The notes beneath the pieces are model-generated. The model worked only from the letters and a program-made list of their open reading frames with translations, searched no databases and was not told the DNA's origin. 64,000 nucleotides of DNA from the NCBI GenBank assembly GCA_019828595.1, contig JAHQRK010000002.1:1-64000 (forward strand). Direction: 5' to 3'. How positions within the stretch are numbered: position 1 is the stretch's first letter; every line of letters begins with the position of its first letter. This document shows, one piece after another, positions 33,231-44,045 of the stretch. Source of the DNA: Aphanomyces cochlioides. Taxonomy: Eukaryota; Oomycota; Saprolegniomycetes; Saprolegniales; Verrucalvaceae. The position numbers were made by a program, and so were the translations under genes.

Positions 33231-34395
33231 TGTCGGGTGAACTCGGCGGGATGTTCGCATGAGGCAATTTGGCTGGGTCAGAGCTGTGGTTGTGTTTATT
33301 CTAATGAGGCGAACAACAACCCACAAATAGCCGCTGACAGGCAGACTTTGAGGCTGCCAAGGGGCTAGAGATCCTCTTTGCAAATCGAATACTGGAACAG
33401 AAGCGGTTACTGAGGGTTGCACATTATTGAGGCAAGATATACTTACGGAAATATTTTTGGCAATCGATCAAACGACGACGTGAGCAGTTTTGGGGTTACA
33501 CTCGACATGAAACCGACTAAGCTGTAATCCTCGCTGCACTTCAATGCTCACGCCACAGACGGCACTCAACTGGGATATTAGAAATTTGTGGAGTTAGGAC
33601 GAGGAAAATATCACAGAGAATCACTGAGAAATGCGACTTGACTGCTGTAAATGTCTTCGATTTGAAGTGCGTGGGGTCGTTACATGCCAATGTAACTGCT
33701 TGTGGTCACTATTGCCTCTAGAAACTAACACCCTCGTCGGAGGATGCATCGTCGTCGTCTCTTTGACATGGTCGATTCACTATGTCAAGAATTTCACGCA
33801 TCTCAACGACAGAAGAGTTGACATGGTCTTGGATCATGAAGAGGTACAGTACTAAGTAGGAGAATCAAGCTAGCATGAGCCATTCGTGATGTCTATGAAC
33901 ATCCCCTGCAATTTGCTCTACAGAATTCACTGAAGTACAGAGAACTGTTAAAATTCTCTGCAAATATTTCTAACCGTCGGCATTCATTTACGATGCCTAT
34001 CATAAAAGATTTACCTCTTATCCTTCAGCTCGAATCTTATCTTTGGAGCTTGATGTCAAAGCAAAAATCAGGAGAGGTATGGGAAGTTTTTGCCCACATT
34101 TCACCGAGAGCGCGTGGATATCACCACTCGCTCAATGCCAAGAGGATGCTCAGTGAGATATTTGGGCTGTTACGTATGCAAGATCAATCAACGAGATCGA
34201 TTTCTTTTTCTAATCCTTCAGTTAATTCCCCAACCCAAGAGAAGCAGTCGTTCATTTTCCATCATTTGCGCCCACTGCCCAGTCAGTGATCGAGAAAATC
34301 GACAGACCTGGCAATGGTCTGTAAGCTCTTGGAAACTCGTGTGCTTTGAATCGTTTCCTCGCTCTTTCCTGTTCAGTATTCGAGTCGCATTGTGG
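33231..34395. other. Spacer between the two inverted paralogues
   Basis: Short frames only (for example 33631-33855 plus, 33993-34289 plus), none recognised. It may include the 5' parts of both paralogues. Confidence 0.35.
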
Positions 34396-35471
34396 TGAAA
34401 CCCAACTCCACAATACAGAGTACGAAGTGGACGACAGCCTCAACCCATTGCAGCCGTCGGTATCATCATCTACTTTCGAGGTGAGTGCACTGTCATAGCT
34501 ATATCGATGCGACGAATAGACACCAACAACAATATTGAGTGCTCTCGGCGAAGAAACGACTTTATTGCCGACCGTGAATCTCCATTCACAGAGTTATCAA
34601 AGGTAATTCCAATTGTAAAGCGTCGACAAAATCTTCACGTAGCCACCAAGTCGCGATCCAAATCTTGTTGTCTCCACTGACGACGGTGAAAACCCTGCGA
34701 GGTGGCTGAAATCTGAAGATATTCTAGAGACCTTCAGCATGGATCGAGCCAATCAATCGCAAAATACATCCACACATCCATATCTTCCCAAGATCGAGAG
34801 GAGCAAATTGTGCAACCGGCGCCGTCGCACGAGTAGCGACACAAGATACAGTCTCACTCGCAAATTGGGTCCATTGAGCAGCGCAAATGCATTGTGCTAT
34901 GGCGTTGTTTTCATTCAGTCTGACGCCACACTCTAGGGAGAAAATCATGTATCCACTTGATGCAAGGCGGCGGTCTTCACGACATCTCCGAGGAAGACGA
35001 AACAGTGTTTACCCGCGAAGCATTGGAGCTGGCACCTATTTCGGCGAAGTCGATGAGCTGTAATTGCTACAAGGTCTGAAACATCCATGAAAGATATTAT
35101 TTTAGAGAAGCCATGGATACAAAGTGCTCCAAGGGACCAAGGGATCTTTTGGATCCGAGGTTAAATCGCAGCCAAGTGCGTTGGAATTTCGCAAGCCTCT
35201 TGAATCGATGGAGAATTTGCCACCGCCCAGTTGTATCGACACCACTCCAGTGAGCTGGTCTGTCCAAGAGACTGGAAACCTCAAGGAAAGCTGTGAAGTA
35301 ATGACTACATGCGAGCAGAAACAACCGCCTCAAGCGGTGAACTCCGATGAAGAATTCTCTCCTTGGCGACGAGACCAAACTCGTGACTTTTCTCCAGAAC
35401 AACGCAGGGCAAGCAATACTTGTTCGAGCCTACAACAATTGAAGTCGATGTCTTTTGAAAGTGAAACTTAA
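34396..35471 (+). pseudogene. Unrecognised protein, inverted paralogue 2
   Basis: The plus-strand counterpart of the gene at 32132-33230. It shows EYEVDDSLNPLQPSVSSSTF followed by a possible GTGAGT splice donor (about 34481), then STHPYLPKIERSKLCNRRRR and RYSLTRKLGPLSSANAL (34739-34936), and a hydrophilic frame at 35124-35471 (SALEFRKPLESMENLPPPS). The paralogues agree in the block THPxLxKIERSKLCNxRxR, YSLxR, xxxANAL. The ends are not defined and the frames do not join simply. Confidence 0.4.
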
Positions 35472-35986
35472 TTTGAATAGAGCAACTCGTCCGCCCTTTG
35501 TTCGCGAGGGAAAACTGTCCAGGTATCTTCTAAGGTACCTCGACATTGACCTCATCTCTTTTTCTTAACCCCAAGCATTTCGCTCGATCTATCACGTACC
35601 CTGAGCATAAGAGTGACTTGACGACACCTACTATCGCAGGTATTGCAGGTCGAAATCAATAACGACAACGGCGACAACAGGTTTGATTCCGCATCCCCCT
35701 CCGACATATCCACCGTCGCCTAAAAATTAGTCTCAAGTAGATTTATCCCTCCATCGTCCTCAGGAACAATTATCCAGAGTTATGATGATGAATAATCTCT
35801 TGCTAGTTTGAAACATAACGTAAAGTTGTCCTTCCCGTCATCATGCTCACCAGAAAAAGCAACTCATCCACTATTTGTTCGCCAGTCTAGACTGCACAGG
35901 TACAGTCTATCTTTGATCTCACATCTCGGTGTGCAGCCCCAAGCACGGTATATCATGTAAGTTAACAGAATTCGCATCAACCAGGT
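35472..35986. other. Gap without recognised gene
   Basis: Nothing recognised on either strand. Confidence 0.4.
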
Positions 35987-36667
35987 CTAGTAGTCTTCAC
36001 TACTGTACCTAATAGTTGGTCCATCGATCTCGTATACTTCAATGAGTCTCTCTGCATCGAAATCAAACAAATATTTGCCGATGAGATTCGCAACATGACC
36101 AAGGCCTGGTAGACATCTGCGCTGTACAAGATGGGCATCGCGTCGGCGTTTATAAATGATTTCACGCTCGCATCGCTTCATGATTGTCTTCCATGTCGTT
36201 TCACATCCCCCCTGCTTGGCAGGGAATCGGTCATAAATACATGCCCAAGTTGTGCAAGGATTTAGCATCGCAAACTCCTCAGCAACACGGAACATATCGT
36301 GGTTCAGAGCTTCACGGAGACAATCTTGAAGATCAATGGATCGTATTGCGCGTGTGCCCCATTCATAGTTATAGTTGTTGTTTTCAAAACTGTCACCGAG
36401 CTCAACAGTCTTTTGGACTCGAGAAATCTTGAGAAATTCAACCACAAAGTCTTCATCTCTTGTTTGCATGGCTGCAAGTAGCTGCTTCATGACGTGGTTG
36501 CTGAGATTCTCATAAATTTCGTCATTCCATGTGTCATGCAAATACAAGACAAGCGGCATGCTTGACAAGCCAACTGTCGTATCAACGTCTTCTACTGCTG
36601 CACTGTTCGTTCGATTCCGAAGCACCAAGGAGTTGCAAAGGATGCAAGGAAAGGGAGAAAATCGCAT
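35987..36667 (-). CDS. Hypothetical protein, 226 residues
   Basis: A single open frame with an ATG at 36667. The protein is Leu/Glu-rich in the middle (DFVVEFLKISRVQKTVELGD, SIDLQDCLREALNHDMFRVA), has four cysteines in a short stretch (NPCTTWACIYDRFPAKQGGC) and ends with LPGLGHVANLIGKYLFDFDA. The alternating helices recall ankyrin-like or F-box-like eukaryotic proteins, but no motif is clear enough to name. It is divergent to the alpha-kinase, so the 36668-36981 spacer may hold two promoters. It could be the last exon of a longer gene. Confidence 0.45.
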   Translation of the reverse strand: MRFSPFPCILCNSLVLRNRTNSAAVEDVDTTVGLSSMPLVLYLHDTWNDEIYENLSNHVMKQLLAAMQTRDEDFVVEFLKISRVQKTVELGDSFENNNYNYEWGTRAIRSIDLQDCLREALNHDMFRVAEEFAMLNPCTTWACIYDRFPAKQGGCETTWKTIMKRCEREIIYKRRRDAHLVQRRCLPGLGHVANLIGKYLFDFDAERLIEVYEIDGPTIRYSSEDY

Positions 36668-36981
36668 CTTGTGTCGTTGAAGCAGGCAGAGAGGATGATA
36701 TGTCAGCTCGAAATATGATGTCCGTTGTGAATGTCTTCATTACCGTCCATTCAACCTTTCAATGCTGCAATTTACCAGCAAAGCACACTCTCCAGCTCGA
36801 CCCAGCAACGTCAGAATGCTCTCCTCTAGCTCTGTCAAACGCTGCATCGTTCGTTCTTGCCATGGTTGAGCTGTCAATTGTCCTGTCATGTTCTGCCTGA
36901 CAGTATATTCGCCCATACTCATTTTGTTGGAACAATTGGATCAGAGGACGTTTCTTGAGAGACGTCGGTTGGAATTTTGCC
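36668..36981. other. Intergenic space between divergent genes
   Basis: A minus frame at 36740-36922 (MQRLTELEESILTLLGRAGE) might be an upstream exon of the 35987-36667 gene; the join could not be proven. Confidence 0.3.
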
Positions 36982-38211
36982 ATGAGCGGACGAAATGGCC
37001 ACAATCAAGTCCGTGGAAAACGAGATGGAGGCTCTCTGACGAAGGGAGTCTACCTTGGCAGCGGTGCCACGAGAACTGCCTATACGTGCCGCGTCCAGAG
37101 CGGCTGTGTTGCTGGATACACACAAGGATCGTACCTCGTTTACAAGAACTTCCGGCCAGAACTCGCAGCCAGGGGGTATAAAGTTGGTCCGGCAGACGCA
37201 GCCATGCAGCAGTACTGCCAACGTCTCGCCAAGATCTTCAACGAAGAAGTGGAAGTAAGCAAGGAAGGGTATCTCTGTCCAGTTGTGATTCGTGATGCAG
37301 CGTACAAGGTTGTTCCAAACGTCGGTCCCGTCCTTTTGGAGCGCAAGGTCGAAGGAAGATGGACAAGATTCACGTCCAACTCGGGCTGGACTGGCAATAA
37401 CGACCCGATCATTGATTTCTTCAGCCACTGGACATACAAATTCACCATGCGCGAACTTGTCGTGACGGATTTGCAAGGCCATCGTGGTGTCCCTGATCGA
37501 CCGCCGTACTTGAATTACGAGTATTACTACATGCTCACAGATCCTTGTATCAACAGCGTCAACCAAGAATATGGGATCAACGACCTGGGACCTGCTGGAA
37601 TTGATGCATTCTTCCAGAACCACATATGCAATCATTTGTGCCGACGACATGGGCTCCATGATTGCCGCCCACAGCTTCGTCCAGCACAGAATGCCCTCCC
37701 ACTCAAACGCTCTACAACGTACTGTACTCGCTCGACTAGCTGCCCAACTACGGAGGCCGGCGTTTCGAACCTCAGTTGGAAACATTCGACGAAAGTGATG
37801 AGAGCGACGACAGCGATGGATTTTATTAATGTTATAGCGTGCCCAACCTTCCATGTTCAAGCGATGAATAAACTGAGCTTATTGAGCTGGTATTGTCGTT
37901 GTACAGTACTTGTCAAGATTTTCAATGTCTTGGGACCTCTCGAGAACATTTTGACACTCAAGTCGACCTTCAAACTCGCATATGTGGCCGACTTTGGCAG
38001 ACTTTTTAGCCGCCACTGTCGGATGCTGGAAGCTGTGGGGGGAATAGCGTCGTACACCTCGAAACGAGAACAATCTACCCACCACCATTACAGCATACCC
38101 ACGAGAAACCAAGAAGTCATCAAGAATCACTCGAGACTTGCGGCGGACACGTTTGTCCCACGGCTTGGGGAGTGTCATGGCCGACCTGAAATCTATTCTT
38201 TAATTCCATAA
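36982..38211 (+). CDS. Alpha-kinase (MHCK/EF2K family) protein
   Basis: From ATG at 36982 a long frame encodes an atypical protein kinase. Visible family features, in order: GVYLGSGATRTAYTC and LVYKNFRP (nucleotide-binding part), VLLERKVEGRWTRFTSNSGW, FFSHWTYKFTMRELVVTDLQ (the conserved 'LVxDLQG' stretch), LTDPCINS, and the zinc-binding end FFQNHICNHLC with the DLGPAGIDAFF approach. All these are hallmarks of alpha-kinases, which phosphorylate Ser/Thr in helical substrates. Beyond about residue 230 the frame is unlike the family; another frame there ends in an acidic tail (ETFDESDESDDSDGFY, stop near 37831), so the true C-terminus may differ through a small intron or frameshift. Confidence 0.82.
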   Translation: MSGRNGHNQVRGKRDGGSLTKGVYLGSGATRTAYTCRVQSGCVAGYTQGSYLVYKNFRPELAARGYKVGPADAAMQQYCQRLAKIFNEEVEVSKEGYLCPVVIRDAAYKVVPNVGPVLLERKVEGRWTRFTSNSGWTGNNDPIIDFFSHWTYKFTMRELVVTDLQGHRGVPDRPPYLNYEYYYMLTDPCINSVNQEYGINDLGPAGIDAFFQNHICNHLCRRHGLHDCRPQLRPAQNALPLKRSTTYCTRSTSCPTTEAGVSNLSWKHSTKVMRATTAMDFINVIACPTFHVQAMNKLSLLSWYCRCTVLVKIFNVLGPLENILTLKSTFKLAYVADFGRLFSRHCRMLEAVGGIASYTSKREQSTHHHYSIPTRNQEVIKNHSRLAADTFVPRLGECHGRPEIYSLIP

Positions 38212-38425
38212 ACTCAGCATTGCGACGTCGACATGCCTCCAAGTTTAGAAATGACACTACCAAACAAACGCTAGATTTTGCCTTCTAGCCTCAATCAAGG
38301 CGATTCTACAGCCTCCCTAGCTTCAAACTTGTGCGTTAGAATGCGGCGGCGAAGCTCTTGGGCGCTGAAAAGTGCAGATTGTCGACTCTCGCAGTCGTTC
38401 CATCCACGTCAATAGTGGTCAAACC

Positions 38426-39883
38426 ATGTCAACATTTGCATTTGTTATGCTTGTGTTACATACTAAACCAATCAAATGGCTGGAATTTTATCCGGACATG
38501 GCACTGGAGTTTCAACTGGAACGACGACGTCATGCCGCCAATGTCGTTCCCGTTTTCATGGCTTTCTCACTGAAATTGTAGTGCATCCACGGCTTTTATC
38601 ACGCTCGTTGTGTCTTCTCTCCTTATCCTCAATTTGGCCCTGGCTGGTATTTGGTTCTACGTTCCCTATGGCCCATACATCGTCCTTGCGGTAAACAAAT
38701 TTGACCCAACGACGTGGACCTCACGACAATGTCTAGCACTTGATCTGGGGACTCTTTATTGACAAAGCGCCAGTCAATGGTGAAGGCCGCATCTTTAACT
38801 TCCTCCGCCACAATTGGTATGACTCGTTGCCGCATGAAAAGTTCAATGTGCTTGCTGTAGGTTGTGGCATTTTGCAGTAAGATCGCCACCAACCTCTCTC
38901 TTTCACGTGGTCTCTGTAGCAAGCTTATTTCTCGCACAAGCTACGCCAGGTATATTTACAATCTACTGCGTCTCCAGGCCAACTCATGGGAATTAGGAAG
39001 CTCCATTGAATCCAGAAGAGAAGCATCTTTTTGTTGCTCATCCTCATGGTTTGCCACGATGCTCTCCATCTCGATTGACGTCGTCTCTAGGTATCATCGC
39101 ATTGAGTTCTTGGCTTGTTTTTGTTCGTGCTACAAGCTCTACACAATATTTCTCATCGGCAGTCATCTAGGGCGGCGATTCCATTCATTTTCTACGTAAT
39201 AATCGAAAGCTCCAAGTGAGCATTGTCACGGTAACTACAATGAGTTGTACACTGAGCAGCTATTCAAACGTGACTCTCTAGGTTGGTCTCAACTTTGTGT
39301 TCCCTTTGTGGCGAGATCTCTTGCTCTCGTTGGGCTTTCTTGACGCTAGCTATGCGTCGTTGCGAGCGGTTTTCAAGCGTGGTCGCAGTGCAGTGCTTAT
39401 GGTTGGCGGGAGCCAAGAAGCTCTTGAGAGCCATCCAAATACGAATCGCATCGTGCTCGACAAACGCAAGGGTTTCATCAAGCTCGCCCTGGTCTCTGGT
39501 GTCAAAGTCGTGCCCGTCTACACATTTGGCGAAACCAATATGTTTACCCAAGTGAAATCACTCTGCATGTTTGTCCATTTGACACGTCATAGGTGGCTAA
39601 TCCGCGTGGTTCCTGGCTCCGTTCGTTCCAAGAGGCGCTCGTGGGCTATTTGACCATCTCGACGCCCCTGCTCACAAGTGGCCCTTTGCCAAAAAGCACC
39701 CCGCTCTTGACCGTCATTGGCGAGGCGATTGACTTTCCCCACTTGGAAAATCCATCTTCAGAAGACATTGAAAAGTACCATGGCATCTACAAGACGGCGC
39801 TCCAGAAGCTCTTTGACAAGCACAAGCGCGACTTCTACTCTGACCTCGAGCTCCAAACTGCCGATCTCCAGATCGTCGCGTAG
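38426..39883 (+). CDS. DGAT2-type diacylglycerol/monoacylglycerol acyltransferase, model incomplete
   Basis: The last two exons are clear: 39282-39551 (VGLNFVFPLWRDLLLSLGFL, VGGSQEAL, LDKRKGFIKLALVSGVKVVP, FGETNMF) and 39593-39883 (ANPRGSWLRSFQEALVGYL to the family ending ENPSSEDIEKYHGIYKTALQ-LFDKHKRDFY), joined in frame over a 41-bp GT-AG intron. These are DGAT2 signatures; the enzyme makes triacylglycerol in the ER membrane. Upstream, an N-terminal frame starts at ATG 38426, a hydrophobic membrane segment lies at 38600-38690 and an HPHG motif near 39035, but I could not join them without stops. The 5' half has unplaced introns or is damaged. Confidence 0.75.
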
Positions 39884-40201
39884 TTGGAAAAACGCGTTTA
39901 AACACCAAACTGGGATAGAAAATCACCATTTGAAGTGGGGACGCGAACCTTTCTCCAAGCAATCCCAGCAACTTTTCACTTGGTCGTGCCCTCTTTCTCG
40001 TGTCTTTCTTCAGAGTAGAGCCATCCGAGCTTTGAGATCTCCCGACGTCTTTCTTTATGCAGATCGTGAGAGGCATTTTGGTCTCTTTTAGGTCTTTCAT
40101 TCGGTTTTATTGCAATTTGTTGTGTGTCATGTTGCGACATACTCGACCAGACTGCAGACTCCACGGAGGTCGACCGTCGTGGCATCTTCCTCGTTCTCTC
40201 C
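39884..40201. other. Intergenic space
   Basis: Nothing recognised; it holds the 5' flank of the kinase gene. Confidence 0.4.
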
Positions 40202-41955
40202 ATGGCGTCGCCGTCTTCCTCTCTCCTTCTCGCCTTTGGTTCTCCATCCTGTGCGACTCAGACTGCATGTTTGATTGACTCCACCACTGGCTTGACATCG
40301 CCGTTTGTCTCGTCCAACTCGTCCGATGGCAGCTTCGTCGGCAATTTTGCTCGACTTGGCAATCTCTCGTCGTATCCAGGACCTCATTTGTACATCTCGT
40401 CCTCTCAGCTTTTCCAAGTCGCAGACTTCATCCCTCCACCCTCTCTTGTCTCCTTGTACGCCACAGGTTCTTTCTCCTCTGGACTCATCCTTCTCATAGA
40501 GAGCTTCATGGCGCAGTGGCGTTTCCTCCATCTTCCCATCCATTTCCATCGACTCTGAAGCGGTTTGTCTTTGCTTCCTCGTCGGTCACCGCGCTTCAGA
40601 ACGTATCTTGGCCGTCTCTTCAGCAATTGTATTCCATCTTAGCGTCTGGACTCAGTGACCTGGTGCTTCTCGTAGGGTTCTAGACGGTACGCCGCTCACG
40701 ACAGCTACAAATTGGTCTCTGTCGACCAATTTGACTACATTGTACGTGCTCCATCTTGGCTCTTTTCATGGATGCGACTAGTTCTTGCCCGTCTTGTGCA
40801 TTTACATCGTTTCTTCCGCTTCTCTCTGATACATACGCTGCGCTTGATGGCGCTGCATCTTTCTCCGTCAAGTCGATCAGTTCACCAGACAAATCGGTGT
40901 GCCAAGCAGCTTGTGGTGTCGAGCTCAAACTCCGTCGGGTATATTCCGTTTGTGTCTTGGGCTATGAATCCACTTCCCACACTTGGACGATTGTCTTGGC
41001 TGCAATTTGCGTCGTCGTTCTTGCTCTAGCCGCCACTTACGTGTTCATATGGAGGAAATTCCGCTGGCACGATGACGAAGAAGATGACAAGACTGGAGAG
41101 GGAGCACCGTATCAAGAGCTTCCAGATGATCTAGCGCCATTTCGCATTTCCCCGACTGCTTTGGAGTTCAATGAAAAGCTGAACGCAGGTTCTTGTGGCG
41201 AAGTCTGGCTTGCAACTCTTGGACATGACTCTGTTGCAGTGAAAGTGCTCAAGAAGGAACGACGCAAGTCTGAGCGCACCGTGGCAGCATTTTTGACTGA
41301 AATCAATTTGATGGCGCAGCTCCGTTCGCCATACATTGTTGGCTTTATCGGTGTCGTATGGACGAAAGACCCTGCAAAAGTCAATTGCGTCATGGAATAC
41401 ATGGATCGCGGCGATTTGCGGTCGCATCTCAAGAAAAATGCCAACTTGAGTTGGCCACAGTTCAAAATCCACGTCGCCTTGAATCTCGCGCGTGCACTGA
41501 TCTATCTTCACTCCCGTGATCTCATCCACCGAGACGTGAAAGCACGAAATGTGATGCTGCATTCCGTTTTTGGCGCTAAATTGAGCGACTTTGGCGTCGC
41601 AACACAAGAGCAAGATGCCACGATGGATGCTGTTGGAACATATCGCTGGATGGCCCCCGAAGTCCTTCGTCAAAGCGTCCACGGCACGGCCGCCGATATT
41701 TTTTCGTTTGGAGTCGTCCTTTCTGAACTGGATACGCATCGAGTTCCATACGAGGAGCACGGATTGAAACGTATGGGCGATGACGCAGACATGATCGAGC
41801 GTGTCTTCAAAGGCAAGCTGAAGCCCAGCTTCACAGAGATGTGTCCTCCATGGATAACAGCGCTTGCAATGCAGTGTATGCTCACCCAGCCAGAGCTTCG
41901 ACCGACGGCAGACCAAGTCGCGCAAATCATCGAATCGACAATTCGATCATTGTAG
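40202..41955 (+). CDS. TKL-type transmembrane protein kinase with degenerate-LRR ectodomain
   Basis: The kinase part is one clean frame (ATG at 40768 to 41955). It has a Cys-rich juxtamembrane start, one membrane span near residues 72-93, then a complete kinase: glycine loop NAGSCGEVWLA, VAVKVLKK, catalytic loop HRDVKARNV, DFGVA, and GTYRWMAPEVL. All catalytic residues are present, and the tyrosine-kinase-like pattern suits the large oomycete TKL family. Upstream, from ATG 40202 (short hydrophobic start MASPSSSLLLAFGS), frames contain LRR-like pieces (LVSLYATG, VTALQNVSWPSLQQL, NLTTLYVLHLG) that should form the extracellular region, but they are in different frames with a TAG at 40681. Small introns or indels explain this; I did not fix the joins. 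Confidence 0.85.
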
Positions 41956-42602
41956 CCCCTTTATAATATTCACACTGTCCAGCAAATAAGTAGATTGTTC
42001 TGGAGGACGTAAGTTAGCTTTCTCAACTCCTTTGATCGCATTGTACAGTACATAACGTATGCAGTCATCGGAGGAAACTATCCGTAAGAAACTTTTTGCG
42101 GTTTCTTACTTGCACAAGGTTCGAATCAATCCATGTTACGTAACATTAGGGGACCCAACCGACTAACAAGAAGGGGAAACCATGCATAATCTGCTGAACT
42201 ACAATTTATTCTCTTTTTATGGTACTTGCAAAAGCATCTATAATAATTTTATCCAATCATACGCTTTGGTATTATGAGAGTCTAAACGATAAGACTTGAT
42301 GATTATGGCTAAAGCGTCAAAACTGACAGAGCAGTGGAAGTCAGTTTGTTGTTTACTTCTCGACCTTACATGAAGACAAAGAATAAAGTTAAGGTGATGA
42401 TTTGAAAATTAGACCCATTGACGACAATGGGAATGGTGGTAAACTTTCGCAAGCAGTCCAGAATGCTGGTTAAACTTCGTAAACCAAAGTGTCATTCTGA
42501 ATCAATGTCAATTTTATCCAATCAAATGCTCGGAATTTCTGCCATTTGGTAAAGTCGTCATTCTGTCAGAGTTTATGGAAATTCGTCATTTTTGAATCTG
42601 CC
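41956..42602. promoter_or_regulatory. Intergenic region upstream of the decarboxylase, with repeated CCAAT-type word
   Basis: TTTTATCCAATCA occurs twice, at about 42246 and 42511, the latter about 90 bases before the decarboxylase ATG. CCAAT-like boxes at this distance suit a promoter. No gene seen. Confidence 0.4.
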
Positions 42603-44045
42603 ATGGTGAGCTCAACCCTTCCAAGTGTGCCGACCGACTACGACTGGGAAGCCTTCCGCGCGAATGCCCACCGAACTATCGACTTTATCGTGGACTACCA
42701 CAAGAAGCTACAATCCCGTGAGATCCCAGTCATGTCCTCGTGCGAACCTGGCGACGTACGCCGCGCTTTACCAGAAAAGGCGCCAGAACAGCCTGTCCCT
42801 TGGGAGAGTACCATGAACGTTGTCGAGAACGTGATTGTGCCTACGATGACCCACTGGCAACATCCTGATTTTTATGCGTATTTTCCGTCGTTGGGTGCTC
42901 CGTCTGCTCTCCTTGGTGAAATCATGGCATCGGCGATGAATCAACCTGGATTCAGCTGGGTAGCAAGCCCTGCTGCCACGGAACTCGAATTGCACGTCAT
43001 GGAATGGATCCACGAAGCGTTCGAGATGCCAGAATCCATGTCGTGGAAGAGCACTGGTGGTAGTGTGATTCAACCAAGTGCCACTGAAGGTGTGATCGTC
43101 GCTCAAGTTAGTGCTCGCACCCGCAAGCACGCGGAACTTCCTGATGCCTCGATCGACTCGTTTGTCACGTACTACAGCGACCAAAGCCATTTCTGCGTGG
43201 AGAAAGCAAGCAAAGTACTTGGAATTTCTCATCTTCGCAAGATTTCATCGATCTACGACGAATCCACTGGCAATTATGCCTTGAATGTTGCAGAATTGGA
43301 ATCCACGATTGCTGCCGACGAAGCCAATGGACTAACTCCTTTTTTCATCTCAGCTAACTTTGGTGCTACTGGTGTCTGCGCTGTCGACGACATTCCCGCT
43401 GTCGCTGCAATTGCAAAGGCAAACAAAATCTGGCTCCACATTGACGCGGCCTATGCTGGTGTTGTGCGTGTTGTTCCTGAGCTCCGCGATCAATTTCAAG
43501 GAATGGACTTGGTTGATTCCATCATCATCAACGGATCCAAGTGGTTCAATCTGAATATGGGTGCCTCGTTCTTCTTCTTTACCCAGCGTGAATACGTCGT
43601 TCGTGCTCTCAATGCGTCAGGAGTCTACCTCGACAACAAGCACACGGGCAATGTCATGGATCTCAAGGACTATCAGTTGGGTCTCGGCCGTCCATTCCGC
43701 AGTTTGAAAATTTTTTGCGCGATGCAATCGCTTGGCTTGGAAGGCTTCCGGAATGTCATTCGTCGACATGTGATCCTCGCCAAGCATCTCGCAAGCCTTT
43801 TGGCCCCTCATGTCGAAATTGTCCGCGAGGTCGACTTTGGCTTGGTATGCTTCCGCGTGAAGGACAGCACCGACCAAGACAACATGGCGCTCCTCGAACG
43901 CCTTCATCAAGTTGAAAACATCCACTTGGTCCACACAGTCACAGCAAAACACGGTGTCATCCTTCGCATCTCCCTCTCGTATCCTCAGCTCTCAGAGAAC
44001 GACATGAACGAATTGGCTGCCAAGATCGTCCGTTCGCTCTCATAG
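42603..44045 (+). CDS. Group II PLP-dependent (aromatic amino acid type) decarboxylase with altered catalytic loop
   Basis: A single 480-residue frame, normal length for the family, from ATG 42603 (ATGG context). Landmarks: THWQHPDFYAYFP and SFSW-like substrate region, YYSDQSHFCVEKA with the ring-stacking His, HIDAAYAG with the PLP-binding Asp, and NGSKWF with the PLP lysine (Lys313). The family removes CO2 from aromatic amino acids such as DOPA, tyrosine or tryptophan. In the flexible catalytic loop the canonical 'DYRHWQ' Tyr is replaced: the sequence reads VMDLKDYQLGLGRPFRSLK, putting Leu354 at that position. In plant enzymes a Tyr-to-Phe change there turns decarboxylases into aldehyde synthases, so the reaction may not be plain decarboxylation. 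Confidence 0.92.
   Translation: MVSSTLPSVPTDYDWEAFRANAHRTIDFIVDYHKKLQSREIPVMSSCEPGDVRRALPEKAPEQPVPWESTMNVVENVIVPTMTHWQHPDFYAYFPSLGAPSALLGEIMASAMNQPGFSWVASPAATELELHVMEWIHEAFEMPESMSWKSTGGSVIQPSATEGVIVAQVSARTRKHAELPDASIDSFVTYYSDQSHFCVEKASKVLGISHLRKISSIYDESTGNYALNVAELESTIAADEANGLTPFFISANFGATGVCAVDDIPAVAAIAKANKIWLHIDAAYAGVVRVVPELRDQFQGMDLVDSIIINGSKWFNLNMGASFFFFTQREYVVRALNASGVYLDNKHTGNVMDLKDYQLGLGRPFRSLKIFCAMQSLGLEGFRNVIRRHVILAKHLASLLAPHVEIVREVDFGLVCFRVKDSTDQDNMALLERLHQVENIHLVHTVTAKHGVILRISLSYPQLSENDMNELAAKIVRSLS

Noticed and set aside
36919..37860. A 313-codon open frame on the minus strand
   Set aside because: It is antisense to the alpha-kinase, whose motifs are clear on the plus strand; the minus reading has no recognisable feature.
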